Shown in pieces: positions 44,406 through 53,143 of a DNA stretch of 64,000 nucleotides (positions are counted from its first letter, which is position 1; every line of letters starts with the position of its first letter). A model generated the notes under the pieces. The model did not search any database and was not told the origin of the DNA. It saw only the letters and a list, made by a program, of their open reading frames with translations. This stretch comes from Brucella sp. 21LCYQ03 (lineage in GTDB: Bacteria > Pseudomonadota > Alphaproteobacteria > Rhizobiales > Rhizobiaceae). The position numbers and the translations under genes were made by a program. The DNA lies in assembly GCF_023554105.1 (NCBI RefSeq), contig NZ_JAMJWE010000001.1, forward strand, positions 124,001-188,000, read 5' to 3'.

Positions 44406-45074
44406 ATGATAAAAATCACCCCCGAAGGCAACGAAACGCCGCAAAGCGTAAAGCGCGATGCTGAAAATATGGGCGGACTTGAAGCGCTGATTGCACGCGC
44501 TCATGCTGATGCAACCAGCGGACCTGCCACGAAAGAGCGCGGGATTCCGCCGGTCGAACGCTGGAACCCTGCGTTTTGCGGTGATCTGGATATGGAAATC
44601 CGCGCCGATGGAACATGGTTCTATATGGGTACGCCGATTGGTCGCCCGCAGCTTGTCCGGCTGTTTTCAACCGTGCTGCGCAAGGATGAGGACGGTAAAA
44701 CCTATCTTGTAACGCCGGTGGAAAAAATTGGCATTCGCGTTGAGGATGCGCATTTTATTGCTGTTGAAATGCAGGTTTCGGGCGGAGGCGAAGCACAGAA
44801 ACTGACCTTCCGCACCAATGTTGGTGATGTTGTCGAGGTCAATGCGGAGCATTCGTTGCGCTTTGTTATCGATGATGAAAGCAGCGGTCTTAAACCCTAT
44901 ATCAATGTGCGTGGACGGCTTGAAGCGCTGGTCGGACGTGCTGTGATGTATGATCTTGTGGCATTGGGCGAAGAGATTGAGGTTGATGGCGTGACGATGT
45001 TTGCGGTCCGGTCAAATGGTGTGGTTTTCCCGATTATGCCCGCAGATGCGCTGGAGGCAGCACTGCATGAATGA
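44406..45074 (+). CDS. DUF1285 protein
   Basis: 222 residues, soluble. Typical DUF1285 segments are ERWNPAFCGDLDMEIRADGTW, FYMGTPIGRPQLVRLFSTVLR and LVTPVEKIGIRVEDAHF. The family is widespread in Alpha- and Gammaproteobacteria and has a known structure but no known function. Its end overlaps the start of the Nudix gene by eight bases, so it is the first gene of a DUF1285-nudix-cca operon. Confidence 0.88.
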   Translation: MIKITPEGNETPQSVKRDAENMGGLEALIARAHADATSGPATKERGIPPVERWNPAFCGDLDMEIRADGTWFYMGTPIGRPQLVRLFSTVLRKDEDGKTYLVTPVEKIGIRVEDAHFIAVEMQVSGGGEAQKLTFRTNVGDVVEVNAEHSLRFVIDDESSGLKPYINVRGRLEALVGRAVMYDLVALGEEIEVDGVTMFAVRSNGVVFPIMPADALEAALHE

Positions 45075-45696
45075 ACGTGTGCAGAGCCTCTTTTCGGCAA
45101 ATGATTTTGCGCAGCGCGTGCGTCACTGGCAGCCGGATCATGATGATCTGACGGGTGATCATCTGCTCAATCCGGATTTCACACAATCGATGGTGACGGC
45201 AAAAATGCGCGATGCGGCTGTGCTGGTGCCGGTGGTGGATCGCGGGCCGGAGGCAACTTTGCTTCTCACGCGGCGAACGGAAAAACTGCGCAAACATTCC
45301 GGCCAAATTGCTTTTCCCGGTGGTGCCATCGATCCGGAGGACGGAACGGCGGAAAAGGCCGCTCTGCGCGAAGCTAATGAGGAAATCGGGCTGGTTTCTG
45401 ATCGGGCCGAGATTATCGGGCATATGCCGCGCTATCTCACGGGCAGCGGGTTTTCTATCACGCCGGTTCTGGCGGTGGTCAACACGCCTTTTGATGTATA
45501 TCCGAACCCGGACGAGGTTGCGGATATTTTTGAGGTGCCGCTTTCTTTCCTGATGAACCCGGCCAATCACCGGCGCGAAAGCCGGTTGTTTAATGGTCAG
45601 GAACGCTTTTATTACGCAATGCCATATCACGAACGATTCATCTGGGGCGTGACCGCAGGCATCATTCGCGGACTTTATGAAAGGCTCTACCGTTGA
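45067..45696 (+). CDS. Nudix hydrolase, CoA pyrophosphatase type
   Basis: 209 residues from ATG 45067, overlapping the DUF1285 stop. The NuCoA motif LLTRRTEKLRKHSGQIAFPGG stands before the Nudix box GAIDPEDGTAEKAALREANEE (REx2EE-type end REANEEIG). These enzymes cleave CoA or acyl-CoA to phosphopantetheine and 3',5'-ADP. The stop overlaps the cca TTG start, showing coupled translation. The CoA specificity is inferred from the motif upstream of the Nudix box. Confidence 0.9.
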   Translation: MNERVQSLFSANDFAQRVRHWQPDHDDLTGDHLLNPDFTQSMVTAKMRDAAVLVPVVDRGPEATLLLTRRTEKLRKHSGQIAFPGGAIDPEDGTAEKAALREANEEIGLVSDRAEIIGHMPRYLTGSGFSITPVLAVVNTPFDVYPNPDEVADIFEVPLSFLMNPANHRRESRLFNGQERFYYAMPYHERFIWGVTAGIIRGLYERLYR

Positions 45697-46964
45697 GCGA
45701 TACAGTGAATATTTCTGACAAGGCCAAGTGGCTTCATGCAAAGCCATTGCAGGCGCTTTTTGCCGCTTTTAATCGCGATGGCGGCGAAATTCGCGTGGTG
45801 GGCGGTGCTGTACGCAATACGCTGCTTGGAACAGCTGTCAGTGATATTGATCTTGCAACGACACATCTGCCGGAAGAGACGGTGCGACTGGCCAAGGAAG
45901 CTGGTTTCAAACCGGTACCGACCGGTATTGAGCATGGCACTGTGACTGTCGTTGTGCAGGGGCAGCCATTTGAAGTGACGACCCTGCGTAAGGACGTAGA
46001 GACCGATGGTCGTCATGCCAAGGTTGCTTTTGGTAACGACTGGAAAATCGATGCCGAGCGGCGTGATTTCACTATCAATGCGCTCTATGCAACGGCCAAT
46101 GGCGATGTGATCGATTATGTTGGTGGTCTCGCGGATATTGAAACCAAAACTCTGCGGTTTATTGGTGATGCGGAAGCGCGTATCCGTGAAGACTATCTGC
46201 GCATTTTGCGGTTCTTCCGTTTCTTTGCCTGGTATGGAACAGGGCGTCCGGAAACAGAAGGTCTGCGTGCCAGCGCGCGGCTGAAAGACGGCCTCGATCA
46301 GCTGTCGGCTGAACGTGTCTGGTCGGAACTGAAGAAGCTTCTGGCCGCACCTGATCCCTCGCGCGCGCTGCTCTGGATGCGACAGTCCGGTGTGCTGAGC
46401 GCTATTCTGCCCGAAAGCGAAAAATGGGGCATTGATGCTATTCATGGCCTTGTGCGCACGGAAGCTGATCTTGGCTGGCCAGTTGATGCGCTTTTGCGGC
46501 TTGAAAGCATTGTGCCGCCGGATGCTGGACGTATGACGGAACTAGGCAAGCGGCTGAAAATGTCGAATGCTGAACGCGCGCGACTTGAAGCGTGGGCGAG
46601 GGCAGACGCTGTTAAGTCGGAGACTTCTGAGCAGGCTTTGAAGAAACTTATTTATCGCGGCAGCTCGCAAGCGATACAGGATCGCATTCGGCTTGCTTAT
46701 GCATCGGCGCGTCAGGAAGCGGCTAACAGCGATGAAGCGATGATCCGTGCTGGCGGTTATTCACGTCTGCTTGATATGACGGAAAAATATCAGCCGCTGG
46801 TATTTCCCGTGACGGGTAGCGACCTTCTGGAGCTTGGCATTGAAAAAGGCCCGGGACTTGGTGAAGAGCTGCGCAATCTCGAAACTTTATGGATTGACTC
46901 CGGTTTTAGCCTTGACCGCGAAATGCTTCTGGACAAACTTGATCGCAATAAAATGAACGGCTGA
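45693..46964 (+). CDS. cca: CCA-adding tRNA nucleotidyltransferase
   Basis: 423 residues starting at TTG 45693, whose bases overlap the Nudix TGA (GTTGAGC). Nucleotidyltransferase head: IRVVGGAVRNTLLG (GGxVR with N instead of D) and VSDIDLATT (DxD metal site), then GKPFEV-like beta strands, RRDFTINALYA, and RFFAWYGTG. The C-terminal helical body (about 190-415) binds tRNA. It is the class II enzyme that builds or repairs the 3' CCA of tRNAs. Length is the usual one for Rhizobiales. Confidence 0.93.
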   Translation: MSDTVNISDKAKWLHAKPLQALFAAFNRDGGEIRVVGGAVRNTLLGTAVSDIDLATTHLPEETVRLAKEAGFKPVPTGIEHGTVTVVVQGQPFEVTTLRKDVETDGRHAKVAFGNDWKIDAERRDFTINALYATANGDVIDYVGGLADIETKTLRFIGDAEARIREDYLRILRFFRFFAWYGTGRPETEGLRASARLKDGLDQLSAERVWSELKKLLAAPDPSRALLWMRQSGVLSAILPESEKWGIDAIHGLVRTEADLGWPVDALLRLESIVPPDAGRMTELGKRLKMSNAERARLEAWARADAVKSETSEQALKKLIYRGSSQAIQDRIRLAYASARQEAANSDEAMIRAGGYSRLLDMTEKYQPLVFPVTGSDLLELGIEKGPGLGEELRNLETLWIDSGFSLDREMLLDKLDRNKMNG

Positions 46965-47041
46965 TGACTTGTAAAATTCGGCAATGGTTTCATTAGATTA
47001 CGGCTGAATGTTTTTTAGTTTTGTTTTGAAAGTGTCTTGGT

Positions 47042-47878
47042 ATGTCCAATCCTGATCCATCGACTTCGCAGAATGCTTCTTCTGATCCCAAGCAGAATTT
47101 TGGCACGCAAGGCATTGCGCCAATGGAGCGTCCGGGTGCGGTAACGCGTTTCTTCATGGGCATCGTTGCATGGGCGGAGCGGCTTAATCTGAAATATGCC
47201 AAGCTCGGCAATCCGCCTGTTTATGACAATGCGACATTCCCATGGGCAGCAGAGGTAGAGAAGGCCTATCCGGCAATCCGTGCGGAGCTGGAAAAGGTGC
47301 TGCTGCGTCAGAGCGAGCTGCCATCGTTTCAGGATATTTCGTCAGATGTGAAGACGATCTCGACTGACAACCACTGGAAGACCTTCTTCCTGCTGGGCTT
47401 TGGCGTGAAGTCGGAGCAGAATGTCAAAGCATGTCCGAACACATGGAATGCTGTGCAGAATATTCCGGGCCTGACGACTGCGATGTTCTCTATCTTCGAG
47501 CCGGGCAAACATCTGCCGCCGCATCGTGGTCCTTATAATGGCGTGCTGCGCCTGCATATGGGCATGATCGTTCCAGAGCCTGCCGATAAGCTTGCGATCC
47601 GCGTCGATAAGCAGATTTGCCATTGGCAGGAAGGCAAGGTCCTGATTTTTGACGATGCCTATGAGCATGAAGCGTGGAACCACACCGAGCATACGCGTGT
47701 GGTGCTGTTTGTGGACTTCGTGAAGCCGCTGAAATTCCCGGCCCGTTTCGTCAACTGGGCGCTGATGAATTTGGCGATTTTCACTCCCTTCATCAAGGAA
47801 GGGCTGGATAACCACAATGAGTGGGAAAAGAAGTTCTATGCGCAGGCTGAAAAGCTTCGCAATCAGCCAAAAGCATAA
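47042..47878 (+). CDS. lpxO: LpxO-like aspartyl/asparaginyl beta-hydroxylase family protein
   Basis: 278 residues. An Asp/Asn hydroxylase domain (about 70-240) holds the metal site histidines in LPPHRGPYNGVLRLHMGM and EAWNHTEHTRVVLFVDF, with HRGPYN and D/EHEAWN typical of the lipid A 2-hydroxylase LpxO subgroup. Hydrophobic stretches near about 35-50 and 245-262 (FVNWALMNLAIFTPFI) suggest membrane association. LpxO-type enzymes use Fe(II), 2-oxoglutarate and oxygen to hydroxylate a lipid A acyl chain. No strong ribosome site is seen before ATG 47042. Confidence 0.82.
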   Translation: MSNPDPSTSQNASSDPKQNFGTQGIAPMERPGAVTRFFMGIVAWAERLNLKYAKLGNPPVYDNATFPWAAEVEKAYPAIRAELEKVLLRQSELPSFQDISSDVKTISTDNHWKTFFLLGFGVKSEQNVKACPNTWNAVQNIPGLTTAMFSIFEPGKHLPPHRGPYNGVLRLHMGMIVPEPADKLAIRVDKQICHWQEGKVLIFDDAYEHEAWNHTEHTRVVLFVDFVKPLKFPARFVNWALMNLAIFTPFIKEGLDNHNEWEKKFYAQAEKLRNQPKA

Positions 47879-47880
47879 AT

Positions 47881-47911
47881 AAAAAAGGCCGGATCATCCG
47901 GCCTTTTTTAT
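47881..47911. terminator. Bidirectional terminator lpxO/hemF
   Basis: AAAAAAGGCCGG and CCGGCCTTTTTT inverted repeats around ATCAT. Confidence 0.85.
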
Positions 47912-47918
47912 TGGAGTA

Positions 47919-48845
<927 letters not shown>

Positions 48846-49034
48846 TCACGCAATGTATCGTCATCGTTTTATAGAAAAGAGACTTAGCAAAGTCCTGTGC
48901 GCTGGCATAGCGCGAAGACAAGATGAGTGGCAGGGGCAATTTCCTCTCCCCAAGAAAAGACTCGTCATCAGCCTGTTGCTTGCCTATCTTAAGTCCTCAC
49001 GGGGTCATAAAGTCCCTAACAGGGAGGCAATTGC

Positions 49035-49295
49035 ATGAACGCATCACCGCCCAAACCGCCGCTTGAAGGTCTGCGAAAGCAGCTTGAAAAAGGCCGTGCC
49101 AATAAAAGTCGCCTTCCACGCGATGGCTTCGTCCGCGAGACATTTGCCCTGCCGCGACAGGCCGCACGCGACAAAGCACGCGAATGGTTCGAGAGTTTTC
49201 CGAAAGCGGCCTATTGGACGGAAATAGAGAGCTGGTGCGAACGGCCCGATGATGTGATTGAATTCACAATGCGGCGCTTGCCGACATCGGATTAG
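49035..49295 (+). CDS. Small conserved hypothetical protein
   Basis: 86 residues from ATG 49035, with GGGAGG 8-13 bases before it. Basic N-terminal half (PPLEGLRKQLEKGRANKSRLP) and an acidic C-terminal half with WFESFPKAAYWTEIESW. No domain that I recognise. Good ribosome site and codon bias like its neighbours support a real gene. Confidence 0.65.
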   Translation: MNASPPKPPLEGLRKQLEKGRANKSRLPRDGFVRETFALPRQAARDKAREWFESFPKAAYWTEIESWCERPDDVIEFTMRRLPTSD

Positions 49296-49358
49296 AGAAC
49301 TGATTCAGTTTTCGTCACTAAGTCGTTGAAACGCGATTCAAATGAGCCATTTCGCTAT

Positions 49359-49406
49359 AACGCGCATCTCTGTCCGAAAACCGCTTCACACTTTTCGGGA
49401 TGCGCT
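49359..49406. repeat. Dispersed palindrome family 1, copy E
   Basis: AACGCGCATCTCTGTCCG to TTTTCGGGATGCGCT; 44 of 48 positions match copy D. It sits just before a terminator hairpin. Confidence 0.9.
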
Positions 49407-49410
49407 CCAA

Positions 49411-49446
49411 AAAAAGCGCCTTCCGAAATAATCGAAAGGCGCTTTG
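49411..49446 (-). terminator. Terminator of the purine nucleoside permease-family gene
   Basis: AAAGCGCCTT (49413-49422) and AAGGCGCTTT (49436-49445). On the minus strand it is followed by a TTTTT run. Confidence 0.85.
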
Positions 49447-49474
49447 ACTTTCGAGTCGTTATAGCATTACAGGC

Positions 49475-50512
49475 TTACTTGGCGTCGGTCTGCGGTGCCT
49501 GTTCCCACGACTTCCAATCCTTGATGATGCTGTCGGCATAGGTCTTGCCAACGCGATAGGCATTGGTTGTGGCCAGCGGGAAACCGCCTGACTTTGCAGC
49601 GAGTGACTCTGATGCTGTCTGGTCCTTGCCCTGACGATCAAAGTTTGAAGAGGTGCGCAGAAGTGCCACGCGATTGAAGTCAAGTTTACCAGCATCGCCT
49701 GCGCGCTTGAGCGCGGTCAGCGTGGCATTGTCTTCCATCTGCGAGGTGCAGTATTCGCCTTTGCCGTCAGTCAGCAGTTTGGTCCACTGTTCCGTTGCTT
49801 CGGCAAGCTTGGTGCCGTGCCAGTAGGTGTCAGCGGATGCGGTGTCGCAGATCGTGACTTTTGGTGCGCTCTTGGCAGCTTCCTGCGTGTAATGCTTGCG
49901 ATATTCCTTTGCGTCATCGTTGTCGAGAAGCTCAACGCCTTTGGTCGTTGCCAGTGCATAATCGGCAAGCTTGCCGTTAAGTTCAAAGACTTCCGTGCCT
50001 GCAGCCCATTTTGGCTTTTCACCCGGCTTTGATGCACCAAGTCCGAAGAAGTCTGTTGGCCAGCCTTCAGGAGCTTCGCGAATATCAATGCGGTGGTTCA
50101 AGTTGGCATCGACGGCGTATTTCGCCCAATGTGCAGAACCAAGCGTGCCGTGCTTTGGATCTACACCTGCAATGCCAGCGATCAGAAAATAGGTGTGCTT
50201 GAGGTCAAGCTTATCGCTTAGCGCCATGGCGGCAACTGCGCTTGCGGCGTTGGCAAAGCCCATTGCGGTCGTCATGTGGCAGAGGCCTTCAGCCGTGCAA
50301 TCGATCTCAGGATATTCAGGGCTTAGACCTGCAAGCTTGATCTTCTGCTTGAACTTTTCACCTTCCAGCCATGGCTTTGCTTCTTCGCCAAACATGGTGA
50401 TGACCATAACTTTCGGCGCAATGGTCTCGGAAGCTTGAGCAAATGCTGGTGCGGTTAATGCGGTCGCAAGAAGCGATGCTGAAAGAATGGAAGTACGGAA
50501 CGACGGTTTCAT
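49475..50512 (-). CDS. Purine nucleoside permease (NUP) family periplasmic protein
   Basis: 345 residues with a Sec signal (about 1-26, SLLATALTAPAFAQA). The mature part is a NUP-family (PF06516) domain with KVMVITMFGEEAKPWL, FLIAGIAGVDP, TICDTASADTYWHG and a C-terminal TTNAYRVGKTYADSI. The family was named after a yeast/Candida nucleoside transporter, but the fold is phosphorylase-like and the bacterial proteins are exported, so nucleoside binding or cleavage in the periplasm is possible. AAAGG precedes ATG 50512. Confidence 0.85.
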   Translation of the reverse strand: MKPSFRTSILSASLLATALTAPAFAQASETIAPKVMVITMFGEEAKPWLEGEKFKQKIKLAGLSPEYPEIDCTAEGLCHMTTAMGFANAASAVAAMALSDKLDLKHTYFLIAGIAGVDPKHGTLGSAHWAKYAVDANLNHRIDIREAPEGWPTDFFGLGASKPGEKPKWAAGTEVFELNGKLADYALATTKGVELLDNDDAKEYRKHYTQEAAKSAPKVTICDTASADTYWHGTKLAEATEQWTKLLTDGKGEYCTSQMEDNATLTALKRAGDAGKLDFNRVALLRTSSNFDRQGKDQTASESLAAKSGGFPLATTNAYRVGKTYADSIIKDWKSWEQAPQTDAK

Positions 50513-50616
50513 CGGGGAAAACCTTTCTGACCGGAAAACGGTGATTGCTGCTCTGCGTTACCGGTGATGCACAAAGCATATTGAACAGTGCTCGGGAACT
50601 GATTCCGCTTCTTCGC

Positions 50617-51096
50617 TTATGGGCCTGAAAAAGAATCACATTCGAGATTTCGCTGGCGCATAGCTTCGCCCGCTGTGAGCGCGACGGAAACGGCCAGATT
50701 GAGGGAGCGCGCACCGGGCACCATCGGGATGATCAGCCGTGCATCGGCGGTCTCCTGAATGCTCTCGGGAACACCCGCCGATTCTCGCCCAAACAGCAGA
50801 ATGTCGTTCTCCTGAAACTGATACGTTGTGTAGGGAACGGCTGCTTTGGTAGAGAGCAGCACCAGTCGCTTGCCTGCCTGAAGGCGCCAGTCGTTGAAAT
50901 GCTGCCAGTCGGCATGGCGGGTAAGCGCTGCCTGTTCGAGATAATCCATGCCCGCGCGTTTTAACGAGCGGTCGGAAACGTCGAAACCCGCAGGCTCGAT
51001 CAGGTCCACCGCGAAGCCAAGGCATGCGGCCATGCGCAAAATCGTTCCCGTATTGCCGGGAATGTCGGGCTGATAAAGGGCGATACGCAGATCCAT
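50617..51096 (-). CDS. trmL: tRNA (cytidine/uridine-34-2'-O)-methyltransferase TrmL
   Basis: 159 residues from ATG 51096, the family length; a longer frame to 51156 is not needed. SPOUT knot motifs are NTGTILRMAACLGF, LLFGRESAGVPESI and IPMVPGARSLNLAVSVALTAGEAM. TrmL methylates the wobble ribose of tRNA-Leu isoacceptors. It ends with ECDSFSGP. It is divergent from the ABC exporter genes, with a weak ribosome site. Confidence 0.93.
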   Translation of the reverse strand: MDLRIALYQPDIPGNTGTILRMAACLGFAVDLIEPAGFDVSDRSLKRAGMDYLEQAALTRHADWQHFNDWRLQAGKRLVLLSTKAAVPYTTYQFQENDILLFGRESAGVPESIQETADARLIIPMVPGARSLNLAVSVALTAGEAMRQRNLECDSFSGP

Positions 51097-51281
51097 GTAA
51101 GGCGGGTAGCTCACAAATACGGCATCTGCAAGCGTTGAGACGGGCTGATCAACCACGTCAACATATCAATTTACAGAATAAGGTTGAACGGGAGTATTAG
51201 TATCTCCTAATCACGAAAATATTCCCTTTTTGTTCCTATTGTGTCTTGGAAATTATGCAAGTCGCTCGTAAAAGGTTCACC

Positions 51282-53138
51282 ATGTTTACATGGTTTGAAA
51301 AACGACTCGACGCTTATCCCGAAGAACCGCCGCGCGAGCCTCCGCGCGGACTGGTAGCCTTCTGCATGTATTATACCCGTGGCTCATGGCCATGGATTAT
51401 TGGCATGGCGATTTTTACGACGCTGATTGCAATTATCGAAGTGTCGCTTTTTGCCTTCATGGGCAATATAGTCGACTGGCTTTCGCATCAGTCGCGCGAG
51501 ACATTTCTGAGCAATGAGGGCTGGCGGCTGTCGCTGATTGCAGGCGTGGTGCTGGTTATACTGCCGGGCGTGGTGCTGATACATTCGCTGCTTATTCACC
51601 AGACATTGCTCGGCAACTATCCGATGCGTGTGCGCTGGCTGATGCATCGCTATCTGATCCGCCAGTCGATGTCGTTCTTTCAGGATGAGTTTGCTGGTCG
51701 TATCTCGACCAAGCTGATGCAAACAGCGCTCGCCGTTCGTGAAACGGTGATGAAGCTTCTCGACGTGCTCAATTACGTGATCGTCTATTTCGCGGGCACG
51801 CTGTTTATCGCTGCATCCGCAGATATTGTGCTGATGATCCCGTTTGCAGTGTGGCTGGTGGTCTATCTGGTTTTGCTTCGTTTCTTCATTCCGCGCTTGC
51901 GGGTGATTTCCGAGCAACAGGCCGATGCGCGCTCATCGATGACCGGACGTATTGTTGATAGCTATACCAACATAGCGACCGTAAAGCTGTTCTCGCATTC
52001 AAGCCGTGAAGAGTCATATGTCAAAGAAAGCCTCGATGGCTTTCTGGGTACTGTGCATCGCCAGATGCGCATGATCACGATGTTCCACTTTACGCTGTAT
52101 CTGTCGAATTGCATTCTGCTGTTCGCGGTGGGTTTGATCGGCATCAATCTCTGGATGAACGCCTCAATCTCTGTTGGCGCTGTCGCTGTGGGTATTGGCC
52201 TCGTGCTGCGTCTCAACGGCATGTCGCAGTGGATCATGTGGGAAATGTCGGCGCTGTTTGAGAATATCGGAACAGTTGAAGACGGCATCACAACGATTTC
52301 GCGCGCGCATGAAGTTGTCGATGTTCCGAATGCCCCTGTTTTGCAGGTAAGCCAGGGTGCGCTCGATTTCGATAAAATCGGCTTCCATTACGGCAAGGGC
52401 AAAGGCGTTATCGAAGGCTTGTCACTTGATATTAAACCCGGGCAAAAAATTGGTCTTGTCGGACGTTCGGGTGCGGGTAAATCCACACTGGTTAATCTCT
52501 TGTTGCGGTTTTATGATCTTGAGAAAGGCCATATTCTGATTGATGGTCAGGATATTTCCAAGGTTACTCAGGATTCGCTGCGCGCAAGCATCGGCATGGT
52601 GACACAGGATACGTCTTTGCTGCATCGCTCGGTGCGAGAGAATATCATGTATGGTCGCCCGGATGCCACGGATGAAATGGTCGAACGGGCTATCCGGCTG
52701 GCTGAAGCAGATCAATTCATTCCGCTTCTGACGGATGCAAAGGGACGGCGCGGACTGGATGCGCATGTTGGCGAGCGTGGTGTGAAACTATCTGGCGGTC
52801 AACGCCAGCGCATTGCGATTGCGCGAGTGATGCTCAAAGATGCACCGATCCTTATTCTGGATGAGGCAACTTCTGCACTTGATTCAGAAGTGGAGGCAGC
52901 CATTCAAGACAGTTTGAACACGCTGATGGAAGGCAAGACGGTTATTGCGATTGCGCATCGTCTTTCGACCATCGCCGCCCTTGATCGTCTCGTGGTGATG
53001 GATAAGGGCCAGATTGTCGAAGATGGCACGCATGAGGAACTTGTTGCGCTCGGCGGCATTTATGCCGGACTATGGGCGCGGCAGTCTGGTGGCTTCCTGG
53101 GGTTTGATGAACAGACCGAAGCGGAACTGACACAGTAA
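51282..53138 (+). CDS. ABC exporter, fused permease-ATPase (first of two)
   Basis: 618 residues from ATG 51282 (AAAGG before it). A six-segment type-I exporter membrane domain (about 35-320) is followed by a nucleotide-binding domain with Walker A GRSGAGKST, signature LSGGQRQRIAIAR, Walker B LILDEATSALDSE and H-loop IAHRLSTIAALDR. All catalytic residues are intact. The second exporter follows after five bases and shares the same domain order and many motifs, which suggests a heterodimer. Substrate unknown; multidrug or lipid export are family possibilities. Confidence 0.92.
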   Translation: MFTWFEKRLDAYPEEPPREPPRGLVAFCMYYTRGSWPWIIGMAIFTTLIAIIEVSLFAFMGNIVDWLSHQSRETFLSNEGWRLSLIAGVVLVILPGVVLIHSLLIHQTLLGNYPMRVRWLMHRYLIRQSMSFFQDEFAGRISTKLMQTALAVRETVMKLLDVLNYVIVYFAGTLFIAASADIVLMIPFAVWLVVYLVLLRFFIPRLRVISEQQADARSSMTGRIVDSYTNIATVKLFSHSSREESYVKESLDGFLGTVHRQMRMITMFHFTLYLSNCILLFAVGLIGINLWMNASISVGAVAVGIGLVLRLNGMSQWIMWEMSALFENIGTVEDGITTISRAHEVVDVPNAPVLQVSQGALDFDKIGFHYGKGKGVIEGLSLDIKPGQKIGLVGRSGAGKSTLVNLLLRFYDLEKGHILIDGQDISKVTQDSLRASIGMVTQDTSLLHRSVRENIMYGRPDATDEMVERAIRLAEADQFIPLLTDAKGRRGLDAHVGERGVKLSGGQRQRIAIARVMLKDAPILILDEATSALDSEVEAAIQDSLNTLMEGKTVIAIAHRLSTIAALDRLVVMDKGQIVEDGTHEELVALGGIYAGLWARQSGGFLGFDEQTEAELTQ

Positions 53139-53143
53139 GGAAT

